NCBI RefSeq assembly: GCF_016598485.1
Contig: NZ_JAEMUW010000002.1
Coordinates: forward strand, 124,001 to 188,000
DNA from: Micromonospora coerulea
GTDB taxonomy: Bacteria > Actinomycetota > Actinomycetes > Mycobacteriales > Micromonosporaceae
DNA length: 64,000 nt
Direction of reading: 5' to 3'
The notes under the pieces were generated by a model, which was given only the letters and a program-made list of their open reading frames with translations, was not told the DNA's origin and made no database searches. Positions 17,255 through 27,330 of this stretch are shown piece by piece (position 1 is the stretch's first letter; each line of letters begins with the position of its first letter). Both the position numbers and the translations under genes were made by a program.

Positions 17255-17755
17255 GTGTCCACCGACGCCATCGTGCTGCTCAAAGAGGACCACAAGGAGA
17301 TGCGCCGCCTGTTCCGGGAGTTCCAGAAGGCCGAGGAGGGCCCGGCCGCCAAGCGTCAGGAGCTGGTGAACCAGATCCTGGAAGCCCTGACCGTGCACAC
17401 CTACCTGGAGAACGAGGTGATGTACCCGGAGGTCCGCAAGCTCCTGCCCGACCTGGAGGACGACATCCTCGAGTCGTACGAGGAGCACCACGTGGCCGAC
17501 CTGCTCTGCGCGGAGCTGGCCGCCATGGACGCCTCCGACGAACGCTTCGTCGCCAAGACCACGGTGCTGATCGAGAACGTCGAGCACCACGTCGAGGAGG
17601 AGGAGCAGGAGTGGTTCCCCAAGGTGCGGGAGGCGCTCGGCCGCAACCAGCTCCAGGAGATCGGGCAGCGGATGATCGACATGCGGGCGGATGCCCCGCG
17701 CACCCCGACCGCGCCCAAGGCGATCAAGAAGTCCGTCGACGCGATGACCGCCTGA
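17255..17755 (+). CDS. Hemerythrin (HHE-domain) protein
   Basis: The 166-residue four-helix protein has the spaced metal ligands of HHE hemerythrins: LKEDHKEMRRLF, VHTYLENEVMYPEV, YEEHHVADLL and VEHHVEEEEQEWFP. It probably binds a di-iron centre that senses or handles O2, NO or redox stress. The GTG start has AAGGAGGT five bases upstream, one of the strongest ribosome sites in the window, which suggests high expression. A hairpin follows the stop. Confidence 0.93.
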   Translation: MSTDAIVLLKEDHKEMRRLFREFQKAEEGPAAKRQELVNQILEALTVHTYLENEVMYPEVRKLLPDLEDDILESYEEHHVADLLCAELAAMDASDERFVAKTTVLIENVEHHVEEEEQEWFPKVREALGRNQLQEIGQRMIDMRADAPRTPTAPKAIKKSVDAMTA

Positions 17756-17770
17756 CCCCCACGACATTCC

Positions 17771-17799
17771 CCGGGGCCCGACCGTCGGTCGGGCCCCGG
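17771..17799. terminator. Bidirectional hairpin between hemerythrin and phosphoesterase genes
   Basis: Perfect 13-bp arms CCGGGGCCCGACC (17771-17783) and GGTCGGGCCCCGG (17787-17799) with a GTC loop between convergent genes. Confidence 0.88.
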
Positions 17800-17805
17800 C
17801 GTGCG

Positions 17806-18669
17806 TCACCAGGCGGTCGGCGGTGTCCCCTCCGGGGCGGGCAGGATCCGCCGCGGGCCGCCCGGCGGCACCGACCGCTTCCGCCATTCGCGCGGGTAGC
17901 CGACCGACACCTCCTCGAAGCGCACCCCGTCGTACCAGGTGATGCGCGGAATGTGCAGGTGGCCGTAGACCACGGCGGCGGCGTCGAAGCGCCGGTGCCA
18001 GTCGGCGGTGGCCTCGGTGCCGCACCACAGGGCGAAGATCGGGTAGCGCAGGATCCGGGTCGGCTCGCGGACCAGCGGGAAGTGGTTCACCAGCACCGTC
18101 GGCAGCGCCGGGTCGCGCGCGGCCAGCCGGGCCGCCGTCGTCGCCACCCGGTCCGCGCACCAGGCCGCCCGGCTCGGGTACGGGTCGGGTTGCAGCAGGA
18201 ACTCGTCGGTGCAGACCACCCCGGTCCGGTACGCCTCGGCCAGCGCCGCCTGCGGGGTGTCCAGCCCGTCGGGGCGCCAGCTGTGGTCGTAGAGCAGGAA
18301 CAGCGGCGCCACCAGCGCGGGCCCGCCCGGACCGCGCCAGACCGGGTACGGGTCCTCCGGGGTGAGCACGCCGAGGCGGCGGCACAGGTCGACCAGGTGC
18401 TCATACCGGGCGACGCCGCGGAGCTGCACCGGGTCGGCCGGCGAGGTCCACAGCTCGTGGTTGCCGGGGGCCCAGACCACCCGGGCGAACCGGTCGGCGA
18501 GCAGGGCGAGGGCCCACTCCACCTGGGCCACGGTGTCGCCGACGTCGCCGGCCACCAGCAGCCAGTCCCGGGGTGACTCCGGGCGCAGCGCCTCGACGAT
18601 CGCGCGGTTGTCGGCGTGCCTGACGTGCAGGTCGCTGATGGCCAGCAGCGCCCCGTCGTCCTCCCCCAT
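17806..18669 (-). CDS. Calcineurin-like metallophosphoesterase
   Basis: The 287-residue protein contains the dimetal phosphoesterase motifs in order: ISDLHVRH, LLVAGDVGDT, VVWAPGNHELW, a His in LVNHFPLV, and VVYGHLHIPR. No signal peptide or membrane segment is seen, so it is cytosolic. The substrate could be a nucleotide, a protein phosphate or another ester. The ribosome site at the ATG is weak. Confidence 0.9.
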   Translation of the reverse strand: MGEDDGALLAISDLHVRHADNRAIVEALRPESPRDWLLVAGDVGDTVAQVEWALALLADRFARVVWAPGNHELWTSPADPVQLRGVARYEHLVDLCRRLGVLTPEDPYPVWRGPGGPALVAPLFLLYDHSWRPDGLDTPQAALAEAYRTGVVCTDEFLLQPDPYPSRAAWCADRVATTAARLAARDPALPTVLVNHFPLVREPTRILRYPIFALWCGTEATADWHRRFDAAAVVYGHLHIPRITWYDGVRFEEVSVGYPREWRKRSVPPGGPRRILPAPEGTPPTAW

Positions 18670-18749
18670 CCGTCGATCCTAGGGCCGGCCGCGCCGGCCG
18701 TTGGCGGAGGTGGACCCGGCCGTCCCCGGCGCACCCGGTAGGATCGGCG

Positions 18750-18832
18750 CGGGCCGTGACTGGCGCGTGGGGATGGAGAACCATCGGGAAGCGGTCCCGT
18801 CATGAGGACGCACGCCGAGCGCCTGGGCCTTC
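18750..18832 (+). promoter_or_regulatory. ZTP (pfl-type) riboswitch upstream of glyA
   Basis: The leader contains both conserved parts of the pfl/ZTP motif. The 5' part is GGCCGTGACTGGCG near 18752-18765 with an ACCATCGGGAAGCGG stretch at 18780-18794. The 3' part is the invariant GCGCCTGGGC at 18820-18829. These lie about 25 nt before the glyA start. The motif class is known to sense ZTP/ZMP, which builds up when folate one-carbon units run short, and is known upstream of one-carbon genes including glyA. Class assignment rests on recognised consensus, not on a covariance search. Confidence 0.85.
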
Positions 18833-18853
18833 CGCACGTCAGTAGGAGGTCGC

Positions 18854-20272
18854 ATGTCGCTGAACGCCGAATCCACCGCCTTCCGCAGCGCGCTCGAGGT
18901 GATCCGCGCCGTCGAGCCGCGGGTGGCCGACGCCATCGGGGCGGAGCTGGCCGACCAGCGTGAGTCGCTCAAGCTCATCGCCAGCGAGAACTACGCCTCC
19001 CCGGCCACCCTGCTGGCCATGGGCAACTGGTTCAGCGACAAGTACGCCGAGGGCACCGTGGGCCGCCGCTTCTACGCCGGCTGCCAGAACGTCGACACCG
19101 TCGAGGCGCTCGCCGCCGAGCACGCCCGGGAGCTGTTCGGCGCCGCGCACGCCTACGTGCAGCCGCACTCCGGCATCGACGCCAACCTGGTCGCGTTCTG
19201 GGCGATCCTGGCCGACCGGGTGGAGTCCCCCGCGCTGAAAAAGGCCCAGGTCCGGCAGGTCAACGAGCTGACCGAGGCGGACTGGTTCGCGCTGCGCCGC
19301 GAGCTGGGCAACCAGCGGATGCTGGGCATGTCGCTGGACGCCGGCGGCCACCTCACCCACGGCTTCCGGCCCAACATCTCCGGCAAGATGTTCGACCAGC
19401 GCAGCTACGGCACCGACCCGGCGACCGGCCTCATCGACTACGACAAGGTTGCCGAGGCGGCCCGCGAGTTCAAGCCGCTGATCCTGGTCGCCGGCTACTC
19501 GGCGTACCCCCGGAAGGTCAACTTCCGGATCATGCGGGAGATCGCCGACTCCGTGGGCGCCACCTTCATGGTCGACATGGCGCACTTCGCCGGCCTGGTC
19601 GCGGGCAAGGTCTTCACCGGCGACTTCGATCCGGTACCGCACGCGCACATCGTCACCACCACCACCCACAAGTCGCTGCGCGGCCCGCGCGGCGGCATGG
19701 TGCTCTGCGGGCCGGAGCTGGCCGACCAGGTCGACCGCGGCTGCCCGATGGTGCTCGGTGGCCCGCTGCCGCACGTGATGGCCGCCAAGGCGGTCGCCCT
19801 GGCCGAGGCCCGCCGGCCCGACTTCGCCGACTACGCCCAGCGCATCGTGGACAACGCCCAGGCGCTCGCCGAGGGGCTCACCGGTCGGGGCGCGAAGCTG
19901 GTCACCGGCGGCACCGACAACCACCTGGTGCTGATCGACGTCACCGGCTACGGCCTCACCGGCCGGCAGGCCGAGCAGGCGCTGCTCGACTCGGGCATCG
20001 TCACCAACCGCAACGCCGTCCCGCAGGACCCGAACGGCGCCTGGTACACCTCGGGCATCCGGATCGGCACCCCGGCGCTGACCAGCCGGGGCCTCGGCAC
20101 GGCGGAGATGGACGCCACCGCCGAGCTGATCCACACCGTGCTCACCCAGACCACGTCCGGCGAGTCCAAGGCCAAGTACGTCCTCGACCCGGCCCTGGCC
20201 GACAAGGTCAGCAAGCAGGCCAGCGAGCTGCTGACCGGCTTCCCCCTCTACCCCGGCGTCGACCTCGGCTGA
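18854..20272 (+). CDS. glyA: Serine hydroxymethyltransferase
   Basis: The 472-residue PLP enzyme interconverts serine and glycine and supplies 5,10-methylene-tetrahydrofolate. Motifs include [39 protein letters not shown], the PLP lysine at about residue 273 in [14 protein letters not shown], and [15 protein letters not shown]. It is the longer actinobacterial form with an extra stretch (about residues 115-165) relative to the 415-residue enzymes. An AGGAGGT site precedes the ATG. Control by the ZTP riboswitch just upstream is expected. Confidence 0.96.
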   Translation: MSLNAESTAFRSALEVIRAVEPRVADAIGAELADQRESLKLIASENYASPATLLAMGNWFSDKYAEGTVGRRFYAGCQNVDTVEALAAEHARELFGAAHAYVQPHSGIDANLVAFWAILADRVESPALKKAQVRQVNELTEADWFALRRELGNQRMLGMSLDAGGHLTHGFRPNISGKMFDQRSYGTDPATGLIDYDKVAEAAREFKPLILVAGYSAYPRKVNFRIMREIADSVGATFMVDMAHFAGLVAGKVFTGDFDPVPHAHIVTTTTHKSLRGPRGGMVLCGPELADQVDRGCPMVLGGPLPHVMAAKAVALAEARRPDFADYAQRIVDNAQALAEGLTGRGAKLVTGGTDNHLVLIDVTGYGLTGRQAEQALLDSGIVTNRNAVPQDPNGAWYTSGIRIGTPALTSRGLGTAEMDATAELIHTVLTQTTSGESKAKYVLDPALADKVSKQASELLTGFPLYPGVDLG

Positions 20273-20288
20273 TCCGCGGCTCCTCCCC

Positions 20289-20323
20289 GACGCCCCGCCC
20301 TGCCTCCGGCCGGGCGGGGCGTC
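20289..20323 (+). terminator. Hairpin after glyA
   Basis: Perfect 12-bp arms GACGCCCCGCCC (20289-20300) and GGGCGGGGCGTC (20312-20323) with an 11-nt loop, 17 nt past the glyA stop. Confidence 0.85.
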
Positions 20324-20378
20324 GCATCCCGCGGTCTACGATCGCCTCGCGGCGTTGTCCCACCAAGGCGGGAGCGAA

Positions 20379-21092
20379 GTGGCTGGCGGGCATCCGGCAC
20401 ATCCCAACAGGCCCATTCCTCGGGTCGTGCCGGCAGGCGATCCTGCCGGCTGCACAGCTGACCAGCTCATGGACGTGATGAAGGCGTTCATGGCGATCCT
20501 GACCCTGCCTCAGTCAGCCGCTGACCACGTCGACGCACTCGTCGTACCCACCGGTCAGGGCGAGGTGTGGCGGCTCACCCACGCGATCCGCCGCTGGGAG
20601 GCCAACCGGGACCTCCGCTACCTGCTGATAGCGAATGGGAACCCGGCGGAGGACACCTACCTCGAGATCACGCCTGCCTACCTGCGCAGCCTCGGCCTCC
20701 GTCGCTTTGACGGGGTGCACCTCCAGGCCGAGCCGGCCCCCCACACCGGCCGACAGGGCGCATGGATCGTCGGCCAGGTCGAGGACCTCGGCATCACCAG
20801 CCTCGCGCTCACCGTCTCCGCATACCACCTGCCGCGCGTCTACCTCACGGTCCTCAGAGCGCTCAGCCAGCGCGGGATCCGTATCCCTCTCCTCCCGGAC
20901 CCGGTCCCCATCTCGCCCGACACCGCCAGTCCGGAGACGCGAGCGACCGCCTACGATCTGCTCCCCGGCGAAGCGGCACGCATCCTCGCGTACATGAACA
21001 ACCACTGGGTTGCCACGCTCGAGGAACTACAGGAGTACCTGCGGTGGGTGTGGATCCAGCACCCGGCCCTCCTGACCCGGACTCCGGCCTGA
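20379..21092 (+). CDS. YdcF/DUF218-like protein of unknown function
   Basis: The protein has 237 residues. The pattern ALVVPTGQGEVWRLTHAIRRWE, then LRYLLIANGNPAEDTYLE, and SLALTVSAYHLPRVYLTVLRAL resembles the Rossmann-like YdcF/DUF218 fold, in which the SxYHxxR stretch is characteristic. Some members bind S-adenosylmethionine and others act in envelope synthesis; no function can be chosen here. The GTG at 20379 follows GGGAGCGAA and is preferred over an upstream in-frame TTG. Codon use looks less GC-extreme than its neighbours, which may point to later acquisition. Confidence 0.6.
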   Translation: MAGGHPAHPNRPIPRVVPAGDPAGCTADQLMDVMKAFMAILTLPQSAADHVDALVVPTGQGEVWRLTHAIRRWEANRDLRYLLIANGNPAEDTYLEITPAYLRSLGLRRFDGVHLQAEPAPHTGRQGAWIVGQVEDLGITSLALTVSAYHLPRVYLTVLRALSQRGIRIPLLPDPVPISPDTASPETRATAYDLLPGEAARILAYMNNHWVATLEELQEYLRWVWIQHPALLTRTPA

Positions 21093-21118
21093 AACCGCAG
21101 CCCACCTGTGGCGCGGGG

Positions 21119-22771
21119 TCAGAGGCGGGGGTGGGCGCGGTTGCGGAGGGCCCGGAGGCGGTGCAGGACGTCGGTGCCGCCCCGGCCGAAGTGGTCGTGC
21201 AGGGCGCGGTACTCGGCGTAGAGGTCGTCGTAGGCGGCGGCCCGGGCCGGGTCGGGGTGCCAGGTCTCGCGGTGCCCGGCGCCCATCGCCGCCGAGGCGG
21301 TCTCCACGTCCGGGTACGCCCCGGCGGCCACCGCCGCGTGGATCGCCGCGCCCAGCGCCGCCGGGTGCGCGGTGTCCACCACGTGCAGTGGGCGGCGCAG
21401 CACGTCGGCGTAGATCCGCAACAGCAGCCGGTTGGCGGTGAGCCCGCCGGCCGCGGTCAGCTCGTCGACGGGCACCCCGGCGGCCTCGAACGCCTCGACG
21501 ACCGTCCGCGCCCCGAACGCGGTGGCCTCCAGCAGTGCCCGCCAGATCTCCTCGGGCCGGGTGGCCAGGGTCAGCCCGACCAGGACGCCGCTCAGCTCGT
21601 GGTCCATCAGCACCGAACGGTTGCCGCTGTGCCAGTCCAGCGCCAGCAGCCCGTGCCCACCCACCGGCTGCTCGGCGGCGAGGGAGTCGAGCAGCTCGTA
21701 CGGCGAGACCCCGCGCCGTCGCGCCTGCTCGGCGTAGGCGGCCGGCAGGGCCCGCTCGACGTACCAGGCGAAGATGTCGCCGACGCCGCTCTGCCCGGCC
21801 TCGTACCCCCAGCGCCCGGCGGTGACGCCACCCGCGACGACCCCGCAGATCCCGGGCACCTCGTGGCCGGCGTCGGAATTCATGATCAGGCAGGTGGAGG
21901 TGCCGAGGACGGCGAGCATCCGGCCCGGCTCGACCGCGCGCGCCGCGGCGGCGGTGACGTGCGCGTCGATCGTGCCGGCGGCCACCGCGACGCCGGCCGG
22001 CAGGCCGGTCCAGCGGGCCGCCTCGGCGGTGAGACCGCCGGCCCGCGTGCCGAGCGCCGCGAGCGGCCCGTCGACCTTGGACAGCAGGTCGGGCAGCTCG
22101 GGATGGAGCGCGGCGAGGAACGCGGCGGTCGGGTAGCGGCCGTCCTGGCGCAGGCCCTTGAAGCCGGCGGCGGAGACGTTGCGGGTCTCCCGGCCGCAGA
22201 GCTGCCAGACCAGCCAGTCGGCCGTCTCGATCCAGCGCGCCGCGCGGCGGAAGACCGCCGGGTCCTCCTCCAGCAGGTGCAGCGCCTTGGCGAGCTGCCA
22301 CTCGGCGGAGACCCGGCCGCCGTACCGGGCCAGCCAGGGCTCGCCGCGCTCGGCGGCGAGGGCGGTGATCCGCTCGGCCTGCCGTTGCGCGGCGTGGTGC
22401 TTCCAGAGCTTCGGCCAGGCGTGCGGCCGGTCGCGCAGCTCCGGCAGCTCGGCGAGCGGGGTCCCGTCGGCCAGGGTGGGCAGCACCGTGCAGGAGGTGG
22501 CGTCCAGCCCGATGCCGACCACCTCGGCCGGGGCGACGCCGGCCGCGCGGACGGCGGCGCGCACCGCCGTCCGCAGCACCTCGCGGTGGTCCGCCGGGTC
22601 CTGCAACGCCCAGTCCGGGGGCAGCGCCGGACCGTCCGGCAGCCGGTCGGTGAGCACCCCGCGCCGGTACGCGTGCACCGCGCTGCCGAGCTCGGCGCCG
22701 TCGGCCACGTCGACCACCACGGCCCGGCCGGAGAGCGTGCCGAAGTCCACGCCGACGACGTAGCGGCCCAC
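21119..22771 (-). CDS. araB: Ribulokinase
   Basis: The 550-residue FGGY-family kinase phosphorylates ribulose to its 5-phosphate in arabinose or ribitol use. It opens with YVVGVDFGTLSGRAVVVDVADG, and has GIGLDATSCTVLP, KLWKHHAAQ, VAVAAGTIDAHVTAAAARAV and AAGGLTANRLLLRIYADVLRRPLHVV, all as in AraB. The GTG start has a GGGAGGAGG stretch upstream. No isomerase or epimerase of the arabinose pathway adjoins it. It lies downstream of the fructan importer operon in the same direction but is separated by another gene. Confidence 0.92.
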   Translation of the reverse strand: MGRYVVGVDFGTLSGRAVVVDVADGAELGSAVHAYRRGVLTDRLPDGPALPPDWALQDPADHREVLRTAVRAAVRAAGVAPAEVVGIGLDATSCTVLPTLADGTPLAELPELRDRPHAWPKLWKHHAAQRQAERITALAAERGEPWLARYGGRVSAEWQLAKALHLLEEDPAVFRRAARWIETADWLVWQLCGRETRNVSAAGFKGLRQDGRYPTAAFLAALHPELPDLLSKVDGPLAALGTRAGGLTAEAARWTGLPAGVAVAAGTIDAHVTAAAARAVEPGRMLAVLGTSTCLIMNSDAGHEVPGICGVVAGGVTAGRWGYEAGQSGVGDIFAWYVERALPAAYAEQARRRGVSPYELLDSLAAEQPVGGHGLLALDWHSGNRSVLMDHELSGVLVGLTLATRPEEIWRALLEATAFGARTVVEAFEAAGVPVDELTAAGGLTANRLLLRIYADVLRRPLHVVDTAHPAALGAAIHAAVAAGAYPDVETASAAMGAGHRETWHPDPARAAAYDDLYAEYRALHDHFGRGGTDVLHRLRALRNRAHPRL

Positions 22772-22826
22772 GGTTCCTCCTCCCGCCCCCGCCGGCCCGG
22801 CGGCGGTGGGAGGACACGCTAACGGG

Positions 22827-23078
22827 TCAGGCGAGCGGGCGCTTCAGGTGGTAGCGGTGCACCTCGGTGCTGCCCTGGACGTTGTTCACGTCCTCGGCGG
22901 CGGAGACCAGCTCCCAGCCGTCCCGGCCGGCGCGGTTGAGGTGCGCGATCGCGGTGTCGCCGTACGCGGTGATGTCGGTGCGCGACCCGTCGGGGCCGTA
23001 CCAGACGAACGACACGTGGAAATTGCGGCCCTGCCCCTGATAGCGGCGGACCAGCAACGCGTACTCCCAGGCAACCAT
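22827..23078 (-). CDS. Small DUF4177-like protein
   Basis: The 83-residue protein begins MVAWEYALLVRRYQGQGRNF and has the family-like LNRAGRDGWELVSAAEDVN. The WEYxxL...LNxxGxxGWELV pattern is that of DUF4177 proteins, whose function is unknown. It lies between the PfkB kinase and araB in the same direction, about 60 nt after the kinase stop, so it may be the last gene of the fructan importer transcript. Confidence 0.7.
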   Translation of the reverse strand: MVAWEYALLVRRYQGQGRNFHVSFVWYGPDGSRTDITAYGDTAIAHLNRAGRDGWELVSAAEDVNNVQGSTEVHRYHLKRPLA

Positions 23079-23137
23079 CGGTCCATTATGTTGGGTCGCC
23101 GCCAGCGTCCGGAACCGGCCTGCCTGCGCTCCGGGCA

Positions 23138-24085
23138 TCAGGTGTCGGGCCGCGACACCGCCAGGTCGGCGGCCAACTCGGCCCGCGTGGGCGGGTCGGC
23201 GCCCCGTCGGCCGCAGGTGCGGGCGGCGACGTGGGCCGCCTCCGCCAGGACGGAGGTGAGGGTGTCCCGGCCGACGCCGCCGAGGGCCGTCCGCCGCGCG
23301 GCGCCGAGCAGGTCCCGCTCGCCGAGCGCGGCCAGCAGGCCGGCGGTGAACGCGTCGCCGGCGCCGACGGTGTCGACCACCCGGATCGGTCGGGCGTCCA
23401 CCCGCGCCGCACCGCGCCGGGTGACCGCCCAGGCCCCGCCGTCACCGAGGGTGACCACCACGAGGACGGCGCCCCGCGCCAGCCACTCCCGGCCCAGCTC
23501 CTCGTGGCCGCGGCCCGGGTGCAGCCACCCCAGGTCCTCCAGGCTGACCTTCACCACGTCACTGACCGAGACCAGCTCCTCGACCAGGTGCCCGGCGGTG
23601 GTCCGGTCGCCCATCAGGGCCGGCCGGCAGTTCGGGTCGTAGCTGATCATCGTGCTCGCCCGGCGGTCCCGGAGCAGCGCCAGCACGTCGTCGGCGCCCG
23701 GTGCGAGGACCGTGGCGAGCGAGCCGGTGTGCAGGCAGTGGCTCCCCGAGCCGACACCGGCCAGCGTACGGTCCGGAAAGGACCGCCAGGCGATGTCGAA
23801 GTCGTACCGGGCCTGCCCGTCCGCGGCCACCCGGGTCCGGGCCACGCTGGTGCCGGGCAGGTCCAGCACCGACGCCGGGTCCAGCCGTACGCCGCTGCCG
23901 GCCAGGTGGGCGCGGAGCAGTCGCCCGTACGCGTCGGCACCGAGCTGGGTGAGCAGGGTGGTGGGCTGACCGAGGCGGGCGAGCGCCACGGCGACGTTCG
24001 CCGGGCTGCCCCCCGGGTGGGCGACCGCCTCGCCCGACGGATCCTCGATCAGATCCACCAGGCTCTCGCCGACAACGGTGATCAC
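23138..24085 (-). CDS. PfkB-family carbohydrate kinase, probably fructokinase
   Basis: The 315-residue ribokinase-fold kinase starts MITVVGESLVDLIEDPSGEAV and has the substrate-loop GGSPANVAVALARLGQPTTLL and the catalytic signature RVVDTVGAGDAFTAGLL. It sits 48 nt after the ABC ATPase gene in the same direction. With a secreted fructanase across the promoter region, imported fructose is the likely substrate, phosphorylated at C6 or C1. The GTG start has a GGGAGAGGA site upstream. The fructose assignment rests on context. Confidence 0.85.
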   Translation of the reverse strand: MITVVGESLVDLIEDPSGEAVAHPGGSPANVAVALARLGQPTTLLTQLGADAYGRLLRAHLAGSGVRLDPASVLDLPGTSVARTRVAADGQARYDFDIAWRSFPDRTLAGVGSGSHCLHTGSLATVLAPGADDVLALLRDRRASTMISYDPNCRPALMGDRTTAGHLVEELVSVSDVVKVSLEDLGWLHPGRGHEELGREWLARGAVLVVVTLGDGGAWAVTRRGAARVDARPIRVVDTVGAGDAFTAGLLAALGERDLLGAARRTALGGVGRDTLTSVLAEAAHVAARTCGRRGADPPTRAELAADLAVSRPDT

Positions 24086-24133
24086 AGTCTTCCTCTCCCG
24101 GGCTGGATCGCCCGGTCACGTCCGTGGCGGGCT

Positions 24134-24972
<839 letters not shown>

Positions 24973-24976
<4 letters not shown>

Positions 24977-26001
24977 GACCTCACCTTCCTGATCCACTGG
25001 TCCACGGCCACGGCGAGGATCACCAGCAGGCCGACGGCGAGCACGCGGTACTGGTCGTCGACCCCGGCGAGGGAGAGGCCGCTGCGGAAGAAGCCGACGA
25101 TCAGCGCGCCGAGCAGGGTGCCGAGCACCGCGCCCCGGCCGCCGAAGAGGCTGGTGCCACCGATGACGACGGCGGTGATGCTCTCCAGGTTGGCGTCGGT
25201 GATGGCGTTCGGGCTGGCCGCGCCGGCCCGGCCGATCAGGATCCAGGCGGTGATGCCGTAGATGGCGCCGGCGACGACGTACACGCTCAGCAGGACCCGG
25301 TCGACCCGGATGCCGGCGAGCCGGGCGGCTTCCTTGTCGTCACCGACCGCGTAGACGTGCCGGCCCCAGGCGGTCTTGGCCAGGGCGAAGCCCACCGCGA
25401 GGTAGAGCAGGACGACGGCGACCACGCCCACGGTGATCCGGAACCGGCCCACCGGGAAGGACTCGCCGGTCCAGCTGAGCACCGCGGGCAGGTCGGTGGC
25501 CTGGACGCTCCGGCCCTCGGAGTAGAGCAGCCCGACGGCGGTGAAGACGCTGAGCGTGCCGAGGGTGACGATGAACGGCGGCAGCTTCAGCCGGGTCACC
25601 AGCGCGCCGTTGAGCGCGCCCGCCGCGGCGCCGACCGCGATGGCGAGCGCGATGGCGAGGCCGCCCGGCAGCCCCTGGCCCTCGGCCAGCTTGGCCGCGA
25701 GCATCATGGCCAGGATGGCGATGGCGCCGACTGACAGGTCGATGCCCGCGGTCAGGATGATCAGGGTCTGCCCGACGGCGAGCGCGCCGATGACCGCCAC
25801 CTGCTGCAGGACGAGCGACAGCGAGTTCGGCGAGGCGAAGCGCGGGTTGAGGGTGGAGAAGACGACGAACGAGATGACCAGCACGAGGAACGGGCTGATC
25901 GCGGGGTGCGCGTGCAGCAGGTGCTGGACGCGTCGTAGTGGCGAGTGCCGGCGCAGGGCGAACTGCTGCGCGGCGGTGGTCGGTGGTGTCGTGGTGGTCA
26001 C
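24973..26001 (-). CDS. Sugar ABC transporter permease (RbsC/FrcC-like)
   Basis: The 342-residue membrane protein has eight or more hydrophobic segments and the family stretches QTLIILTAGIDLSVGAI, LPPFIVTLGTLSVFTAVG and GAVLGTLLGALIVGFFRSGL. These belong to the branched-chain-amino-acid/ribose permease superfamily. It forms the channel for the importer with the adjacent binding protein and ATPase. The GTG start at 26001 follows an AGGGAG site. A large inverted repeat lies between this gene and the binding-protein gene upstream. Confidence 0.92.
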
Positions 26002-26041
26002 GGCGGGCTCCCTGCCGGGGTCGGCGGTGGCGGACGGTCTG

Positions 26042-26088
26042 CCCGGTCGAGGGCGCGGGGCGGAGGATGCCGCGGGCCCTCGACCGGG
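26042..26088 (-). terminator. Intercistronic stem-loop between binding-protein and permease genes
   Basis: Perfect 13-bp arms CCCGGTCGAGGGC (26042-26054) and GCCCTCGACCGGG (26076-26088) enclose a 21-nt loop in the 98-nt gap inside the operon. Such elements often act as partial terminators or protect the upstream message, giving more binding protein than permease. Confidence 0.65.
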
Positions 26089-26099
26089 GTGGCGGTGGC

Positions 26100-27191
26100 T
26101 CAGCCCCAGCAGCGCTGGGCGCCGTCGGCGCTGGTGATGCTCTCGACCCCGGTGGCGGCCTTGTCGGTGACCAGGGCGACACCGGTGTCGAAGAAGTCCA
26201 GGCCGTCGGAGACCTTCGGCTTCTCTCCGTCGTTCGCGATCTTCTTGATCGCCTGCACGCCCAGCTCGGCCATCTTCAGCGGGTACTGCTGGGAGGTGGC
26301 GCCGATGACGCCGTCCTTGACCTGCCGTACCCCGTCGCATCCGCCGTCGACGGAGACGACCAGGACCCCCTGGGTCTTCCCCGCCGCCTGCAGCGCCTTG
26401 TGCGCGCCGACGGCCGCCGGCTCGTTGATGGTGTAGACGACGTTGATGTCGGGGTTCTTGGTCAGGCAGTTCTCCATCGCCGTCCGGCCGCCGTCCTCGG
26501 CGCCGTTGGTCGGCTCGTTGCAGGCGATCGTGTAGCTGCCGCCGGAGTAGCTGCCGGTCTTCGCCTCGTCGCCGTTCTTCTTCTTGTCGGCGGTGTCGAT
26601 GCCCATGCCGGTCAGGAAGCCCTGGTCCCGGTTGTAGTCGACGGAGACGATCTTGTCGTTGAACAGGTCCAGCAGGGCGATGGTCGCCGGCTTGCCGCCG
26701 AGCTGGGTCGCCGTCCACTTGCCGATCAGCTCACCGGCCTTGAAGTTGTCGGTGGCGAAGGTGATGTCCACGGTGGTCGCCGGGTCGGGCGGGGTGTCCA
26801 GCGCGATGACGTAGAGGCCGGCGTCCCGCGCCTTCTTGATCGCGGGGTTGACGCCGGGCCCGTTCGGGGTGATCAGGATGCCCTGGTCGCCGCGGGCGAT
26901 CGCGTCCTCGATGGCCTGGACCTGACCGGCCTCGTCGCCGTCCTCTTTGCCGGCGGCGACGGTCAGCTTCACGCCCTCCGCCTCGGCGGCCTTCTTCGCG
27001 CCCTGCTGCATGCTGACGAAGAACGGGTTCGTGGAGTTCTTGGTGATCAGCGAGACGGCGACGCTCTTGCCACCGCCACCGCCGCCGGAGCCGTCGCCCG
27101 AGCTGTCGCCGCACCCGCTGACGACCATGCCGGTCGCCGCCGCGGCGGCGACCAGCAGGGCCGCGCGGCGGCGGCCGATGCGCTGGATCAT
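26100..27191 (-). CDS. Sugar ABC transporter substrate-binding lipoprotein
   Basis: The 363-residue protein starts MIQRIGRRRAALLVAAAAAT with a lipobox ending VVSGC, then a Gly/Ser spacer. The mature part is a type-1 periplasmic binding fold (VAVSLITKNSTNPFFVSMQQ, GILITPNGPGVNPAIKKARD, YVIALDTPPDPATTVDITFA, YTINEPAAVGAHKAL). Members of this family bind ribose, fructose and similar monosaccharides. Neighbours suggest fructose. A GAGGGGG site precedes the ATG. It is the first gene of the importer operon, under the operator region shared with the fructanase. Confidence 0.92.
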   Translation of the reverse strand: MIQRIGRRRAALLVAAAAATGMVVSGCGDSSGDGSGGGGGGKSVAVSLITKNSTNPFFVSMQQGAKKAAEAEGVKLTVAAGKEDGDEAGQVQAIEDAIARGDQGILITPNGPGVNPAIKKARDAGLYVIALDTPPDPATTVDITFATDNFKAGELIGKWTATQLGGKPATIALLDLFNDKIVSVDYNRDQGFLTGMGIDTADKKKNGDEAKTGSYSGGSYTIACNEPTNGAEDGGRTAMENCLTKNPDINVVYTINEPAAVGAHKALQAAGKTQGVLVVSVDGGCDGVRQVKDGVIGATSQQYPLKMAELGVQAIKKIANDGEKPKVSDGLDFFDTGVALVTDKAATGVESITSADGAQRCWG

Positions 27192-27232
27192 GTGTTCCCC
27201 CTCAATGACTCCCCGGCGGACCGAGGCCGTGT

Positions 27233-27246
27233 TGACAACGATGTCA
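27233..27246. promoter_or_regulatory. LacI-type operator 1 (importer side)
   Basis: TGACAACGATGTCA at 27233-27246 is a near-perfect palindrome with one mismatched pair and a central CG. It lies about 42 nt upstream of the binding-protein start and just downstream of a candidate promoter. It matches operator 2 at 13 of 14 positions. Confidence 0.75.
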
Positions 27247-27250
27247 GCGC

Positions 27251-27280
27251 AGTTTCGGCGCAACTCTAGAGGGATGTCAA
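27251..27280 (-). promoter_or_regulatory. Candidate promoter of the fructan importer operon
   Basis: On the minus strand TTGACA (27275-27280) is followed after 18 nt by GAAACT (27251-27256), a weak -10. The -35 together with its next bases (TTGACATC) is also a half-copy of the operator sequence. Operator 1 lies just downstream, where bound repressor would block transcription. Confidence 0.45.
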
Positions 27281-27330
27281 TGGGTTGCCGGCCGGTTTCT
27301 CATAACCAGCACGTAACTCGCAGGCAACTC

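Noticed and set aside
20762..22822. 686-codon plus-strand frame across araB
   Set aside because: Antisense shadow; araB on the other strand has full family motifs.
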